A stretch of DNA of 64,000 bases, from positions 123,876-187,875 of the forward strand of contig JAQOOI010000006.1 in the NCBI GenBank assembly GCA_028554645.1, in the 5' to 3' direction. Origin of the DNA: Omphalotus guepiniiformis. Lineage: Eukaryota > Basidiomycota > Agaricomycetes > Agaricales > Omphalotaceae. Positions 59,421 through 64,000 of this stretch are shown here, piece after piece; within the stretch, counting starts at the first letter, position 1, and each line of letters opens with the position of its first letter. The notes under the pieces are model-generated. The model had not been told where the DNA came from, made no database searches, and worked only from the letters and a program-made list of their open reading frames with translations. Position numbers and translations under genes: made by a program.

Positions 59421-60266
59421 AATGTTGGAGTAGGGCTTTGAGGGTTCACCCTACTTTTGCAGTTGCGATTGCTCTCTTTTTCTCTACCCCATCCCTGTTC
59501 CTGGGCCATAGCATACCATTGCTTTTCGACGCTCATCTCTCTCTCTCTTGCCCCTTCCTTCCCTCATACCTCTCCCTCTCTTTTCTTGTTACGTTACGTT
59601 ACCCATCTCGTTTCTTTCCGGTCAGGCACCCACCAACCAGTCAGATAAACGGACAAACGCGTCCCCTCTTCCCTTCTCCTTCTCGTCGAATTATCCATAC
59701 ATTATTTCCACGCCAGCTCCTCCCTCTTTTCCTCAACTTACCCCGACGCACTCATCCCACCATTCCTAATTCACCCATGAATTATTATTTATTAATCTTG
59801 TACATTTCTTCCCTTCCTTTCCTCAATCCTCAATTCACGGAGCAAGTTCCTCCCTCTCACGTACTCTGTTACCCTCCATCTCATCCCTGTTTATTCGTAC
59901 ACATACATTCATATATATATCCCTTCTATGTACCCTGACTTGACGCTCTTCTACTGTTCCTTGTTTACAATGTTTACAAGGTCACTATGCAGTTGCGAAA
60001 GCTGCGGGTGCGCGCGGGTGTATGAATACTACGGTACGATATGATGATATAGAGTACATCATGGCATGGCATAGCATAGCAGGGATTTGTTCATAGTGTA
60101 GACCCTAGGGCGAATGCTACGATAACAATGCGCTACAATACGATACGATACGATACGATACGATACGACGTCGTTCCCTGCCTGGTTCTTTCAAGTTACA
60201 CACGCATATATACACTGCACTGTAATTCCAGGGAAGGAGGAGGGCTACAAGCAAAGTCACAAATTA
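59421..60266. other. 3' flank with (GATAC)n microsatellite
   Basis: Pyrimidine-rich DNA to about 59.9 kb is probably 3' UTR of the preceding gene. A CGATA/GATAC pentamer array of about six units lies at 60138-60168. No supported gene. Confidence 0.6.
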
Positions 60267-62784
60267 TCATATATTCAATGTAGTATAATCCTCTATCGTA
60301 AAACCAGTGTTATTGAGTGTATTAAGAGTCAAAAGTCCAGGTGTTAAAGAATGTTCATGATGATCAGGACTCGGACCAGCTGTGACAGCATTCAGGACCG
60401 AGAAGAAATTTTGCTCGAACCCCACCGCGATATCGGATAACCTAGCTTCGATGACTTCAATCAATCCAGTTCTGTCAACCCATGAAAATCCAGCTAATTT
60501 GAGAGCGTCTCGAAAACTATGTATCCCAAACAAAAATCATCAGTCGCCTCTTTCACGAGAAACCCAAAAAAAAAACGCCGCTCACCGTTCCAAAGCCAAA
60601 GCCCTCTCAAGCGTACTAACCTCATCAACATCCATCGTAGTCAACAAAAGCCTAGCCCATCTATGTATATCCGTATAATTTATATGCGTCAACCGATGAA
60701 TAGAAGGAACAGCCGTTAGGCATTCAGCTACTTCAATAGCAGCTTTTAATGCTGTTTTTCGGACTTGAAGGAAAGATAACTCTAGTCGTGCGCGGCTTCT
60801 TTCTTCTGCTTCGTCGACAACACCACCACCACCACCAGCACCACCAGCAGCAACTTCAGCCTGAGCTGAATCACCCGAAGTCGAAGTCGTAGAGGAAGAG
60901 GAAGAGTAAGCCGAACAACGATGCTCGAGGTCACCGTATATAGGTAAGATTAGGGAAGCCCACATGCTCACAACACCGAATTTGCATAATCGTATGAAAT
61001 GAGCACGAGTGGTGTCTTTCTCATTGGACACAAGAACGTCTGCGCGGTTTTTAAACGCGCCGACTACCCTGTATAGTGTGTCCAGTGAAGATAGATGAAT
61101 TATAAGCGCTGCTTCGTCGAATGGTTGCCGGCGTGCGTAAGCTGTTGCGGGGAGGGGGTTACATGTTTGGGTTAGATTCCAGTGTGTCGTTGTGAATGGG
61201 ATGTAGGATGTGGGGTACGCACCTCCTGTTAGACGCTCCGAGTTCTCGCGTGCGAGGTCGCTGATGTATAAGCTCACTGCCGCCGAACCATTTAACATTC
61301 GTGACGCAGGAAAAGAGGGCATTACTCTGACTGACGAGGATGCAACTGTAAGAAAAAGTCTCCCGGCGTGGCATCATCAGATAACAAAATCTTCAGCGCC
61401 TCCTCCAACGACCGAGGCTCTTCACCACAAATAAGACGTTGATCATGTTTCGTACTAAGACGAAGGCGGTGGTCAGGTCAGTAACAAATGAAATCAGTAT
61501 AGATAGTGAACTCGAACTCACAACGGTATAGATTTGCCGCTCAAAAGCGCCATTAACGCATGTTGCATCTAAATCGTCCGGTCAACCAGAGCCTCTGATA
61601 TCCACATTACGATTACCTACTCACCAAAAACGAAGACCACCTAAGCATATCCCCAGTATCGATGCTTAGCGTCAACCCCGGAGTTTCCTGCATACTTCGA
61701 AGATGGGCGGTATACGCAGAAGCGAAAGGGGTGATACCCTGACCTGTGGCATCTAATCAAAAAGGAAGGCGGACTTCTTAGCACCCATACCAGAAAATAT
61801 TTGGGTAACCCCTCACGATATTGTAAAAAGTCCAACAACACACAAGACGCAGCATTCTCTTGCGAAACATTAATCGTAACACCTTCGATAGTCGCCGACC
61901 TCACAGCATCCTCACGTAGCTTCCGACACATTGATTCACGTCTTCGACCGTACTCGCGCAAGTCTGCGTTATGGGCCATTAAAGGGCGGGAGGAAACGAG
62001 ATCGACGTCTTCGACGGAACAGTTCCCTGCGCCTATGATATGTAGATCCATAGAAGACAAAGAGCTAACAGCTAGTATGCATTGAACGAGTACACGGTCT
62101 TGAGGTGGGAGTTGGGATAATTGACCTGAGGATTGTTGGAGAGTTGATTCTAATCGTTTATAGGGCATTAGTGGGTGGTGGAATTGGGGTACGTCGCGAA
62201 AACCTGGATAAACAATAAATTGTGAGTTTGAGGAATTGAACAATATTAATAAGGTTTTACGAAGACGCACTTCGGAATAGTTCGATTACTAGGGATGCTG
62301 GAAGATCGAGGCCTGGAGGGGTCAATGTTGTTAGACCTAGTGAGTTACGCTGCACAAGGCTCCATAATGCGGGCACAAGCCCACTATCCAGATGTGAGGG
62401 AGTTTGATATTGAGACGAGCTGGGTTCCGAGTCATCTGAATGTCCGCTCAAAGGAGTATTCACGGCTAGACTTCCACTCCCAGCACCATCTCGACTCGCA
62501 GCCGCCGCTTCCATCCTTGATTGTAGAACCTCCGCCTTTGTTCTTCTTCTCCTACGAGTAACTGGCGTTGTCGTACATCTGAAGAGAGAGAAAACATCAA
62601 GACAATCCATAGCCAAACGAAGTCAGATAACTCACTCTACACCTTTCTCAAAACAACGCGGACACGGTATTCCTGGTGGCTGGGGATGGCAAAGTACACG
62701 ATGGGATTTGCAGAAATCGCAGGCTGGTGGTTTCTTGCGTTTCGACGTCGATGCATAGGGAGTTTTGCTTGAGGAGGTGGACAT
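60267..62784 (-). CDS. Zn2Cys6 fungal transcription factor (665 aa)
   Basis: Nine exons (62636-62784, 62271-62578, 61817-62203, 61625-61752, 61522-61568, 61336-61454, 61223-61276, 60586-61141, 60267-60516) join in one frame with introns of 56-81 bp. Residues 22-51 form the binuclear zinc cluster: C22, C25, C32, C41, C44, C51 with HRVLC and GIPCPRC, preceded by basic KRKK. The last Cys codon is split from the cluster by intron 1. The next region is basic (RRRRRTKAEVLQS). Residues from about 130 (LPASLVIELFRSF, FLQYHATGQGITPFASAY, SDLARENSERLTGAYARRQP) match the fungal-specific middle homology region. A Gly-rich loop lies at about 480. It is a nuclear DNA-binding regulator; the target pathway cannot be told from neighbours. 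Confidence 0.9.
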
Positions 62785-63570
62785 TTTAGAGATGGATGAG
62801 TCTTTCAGAGGAATTGACCATAAATGTATTTGATTGTGCTAAGCCATTGGTACACACGATTCTTGTCAAAACTGCGGAATTCCGGAATCCGAATATGCCA
62901 AGGCAGGCCAAGGCCGGGCCGCCGGCGAGACCAACCAAGAAAGTCCTGATAAGGTAGCATTACATTATCCGAATCCGGCCTTACTGGCAGTCTGGTACAT
63001 CGCTCTTCAGTTCTACTCTATCCATCATTATGCGATTTTGAGAGTCTGCAAGCTTTCATCTACATCTTCTGAGTCGTCGCGCCTACGACTTGGGCCCAGT
63101 GATACGCTTGCATCACGTCTAAGGTGAGGACTACTCGAAGATATAGGTTTTTATGGGTGTAAGAAACAATTATGGTCATCAATTTGGTTCGTTCTAAACC
63201 TTAGCTTTAGGAAATTGCCAGCTACACCTCGCGCACGCCCTCAAATAGCACAGCTTAGATGTTCGACAGTTTCGCTCCGTCTTGTGTTTACATCTTGGGT
63301 CATCGTCGACCGGCGGGTGCTCTATCTCAATAATGCCGCTTTTGTGGCTATTGTTGGCTTTGGAGGTATACCCTGAGGCACCCCGAAGATCGTCCTGAAG
63401 CTCTGAAAGGTCCCGAGGACAAGGTCGGACCGTTTGGGAAAGGATGGGAAACCCGGTCCGATAACGTTTGCAAATCTTTCTTCCTTCCGGAAATACATCC
63501 ATACATTTTGTCCCCCCATGACACTCCCTTAATAACCCCCCATCTCATCCTCTTCTACCTCTCATCAAAA
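62785..63570. other. Divergent promoter region
   Basis: The Zn2Cys6 gene and the DUF2264 gene start on either side and run apart. Short frames on the minus strand at 63.2-63.55 kb lack support. Confidence 0.5.
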
Positions 63571-64000
63571 ATGTCCGTACCATATACTCCCCAATCTACA
63601 TTCTATACACAAATTCTCTCCAACCCTCTCCACACGCGTGAAGATGTCGCTTCTGCGCTGACGACGATGCTCGATGCTTTGGCTCCGTACACTTCGCCTG
63701 GAGGAGCGAGGATTCACTTGGGCGAGACCGGAGCGCATTTCGATGATGTTGCCGCGGAGCTAGAGGGGTTCTCGAGGCCTTTGTGGGCTCTGGCATCACT
63801 CATTGCTGGAGGGGACGGCGTGTCGAGGTATGATGGTGTTGAGCGATGGGTACGTGGGTTGGCGAATGGTACGAACACGGCGGATGAAGGGGAGTTTTGG
63901 GGAAATATGAGGGATAGAGATCAGAGAATGGTAGAGTGTTCTGCTATTGGGTATACGTTGGCTGTTGCTGGCGATGTCCTTCTGGGAACGGTTGGGTGCA
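63571..64000 (+). CDS. DUF2264-family protein, N-terminal part (runs off the window)
   Basis: It is open from [15 protein letters not shown] at 63571 to the window end (143 codons, no stop or obvious intron). The motifs [58 protein letters not shown] and [10 protein letters not shown] match the start of the DUF2264 family, predicted all-alpha proteins of about 600-700 residues in fungi and bacteria with toroid folds like some polysaccharide-acting enzymes. The function of the family is not established. The start codon follows AAAA and is preceded by a pyrimidine-rich leader. Confidence 0.88.
   Translation, partial: MSVPYTPQSTFYTQILSNPLHTREDVASALTTMLDALAPYTSPGGARIHLGETGAHFDDVAAELEGFSRPLWALASLIAGGDGVSRYDGVERWVRGLANGTNTADEGEFWGNMRDRDQRMVECSAIGYTLAVAGDVLLGTVGC

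Overview
The window is nuclear DNA of a filamentous fungus, almost certainly an agaricomycete (mushroom-forming basidiomycete). The genes are split by many 46-81 bp GT-AG introns with CTRAC-like branch sites. Domain content is typical of that group: a NIS1-like secreted protein, F-box paralogs, an RTA1-like membrane protein, a DUF6699-type protein, a Zn2Cys6 factor, a DUF2264 protein and a Ty3/gypsy element. All exon joins were made by eye from splice signals, frame and paralog comparison.

Layout. 1-5.8 kb is gene-poor and low-complexity. 5.9-9.5 kb holds a small secreted protein and a 647-aa low-complexity protein. 10.2-10.6 kb carries retroelement debris: tRNA-like pol III boxes, TTAGG-type repeats and a TATA module. 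11-28 kb is a duplicated block. It has two close paralogs plus one distant relative of an undescribed small gene family, and an F-box gene in two copies on the arms of a roughly 3-kb inverted duplication. The duplication also dragged along the 5' end of an RTA1-like gene, intact at 23.4-24.8 kb and a remnant at 15.3-15.5 kb. A 761-aa coiled-coil protein lies between the arms. Two intron-containing tRNA genes (Leu-UAG; probable Trp-CCA) and a 67-aa microprotein gene follow.

30.9-39.6 kb is the conserved core: an SRPK-type splicing-factor kinase, the mitochondrial cytochrome oxidase assembly factor COA1, and a DUF6699-type protein. 40.4-53.9 kb is a mobile-element and repeat island. It contains two unnamed agaricomycete families (one full and one truncated copy of a 490-aa protein), palindromes, minisatellites, tRNA-like units, an open gag-pol gypsy element with an apparent -1 frameshift but no recognisable 3' LTR, and a duplicated promoter module. 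A broken tannase/feruloyl-esterase gene abuts the island. 55.9-64 kb returns to single-copy genes: a cytochrome-b5-like MAPR heme protein, a low-complexity basic protein with unclear exons, a nine-exon Zn2Cys6 factor, and the start of a DUF2264 gene that runs off the window.

There is no operon-like organisation. The most unusual signals are the inverted F-box/RTA1 duplication, the small gene family with a shared 28-bp upstream block, the TTAGG-TATA-hairpin module found at two distant sites, the 490-aa element-like gene with its hairpin-bearing repeats, and a COA1 intron that appears to lack GT-AG ends.
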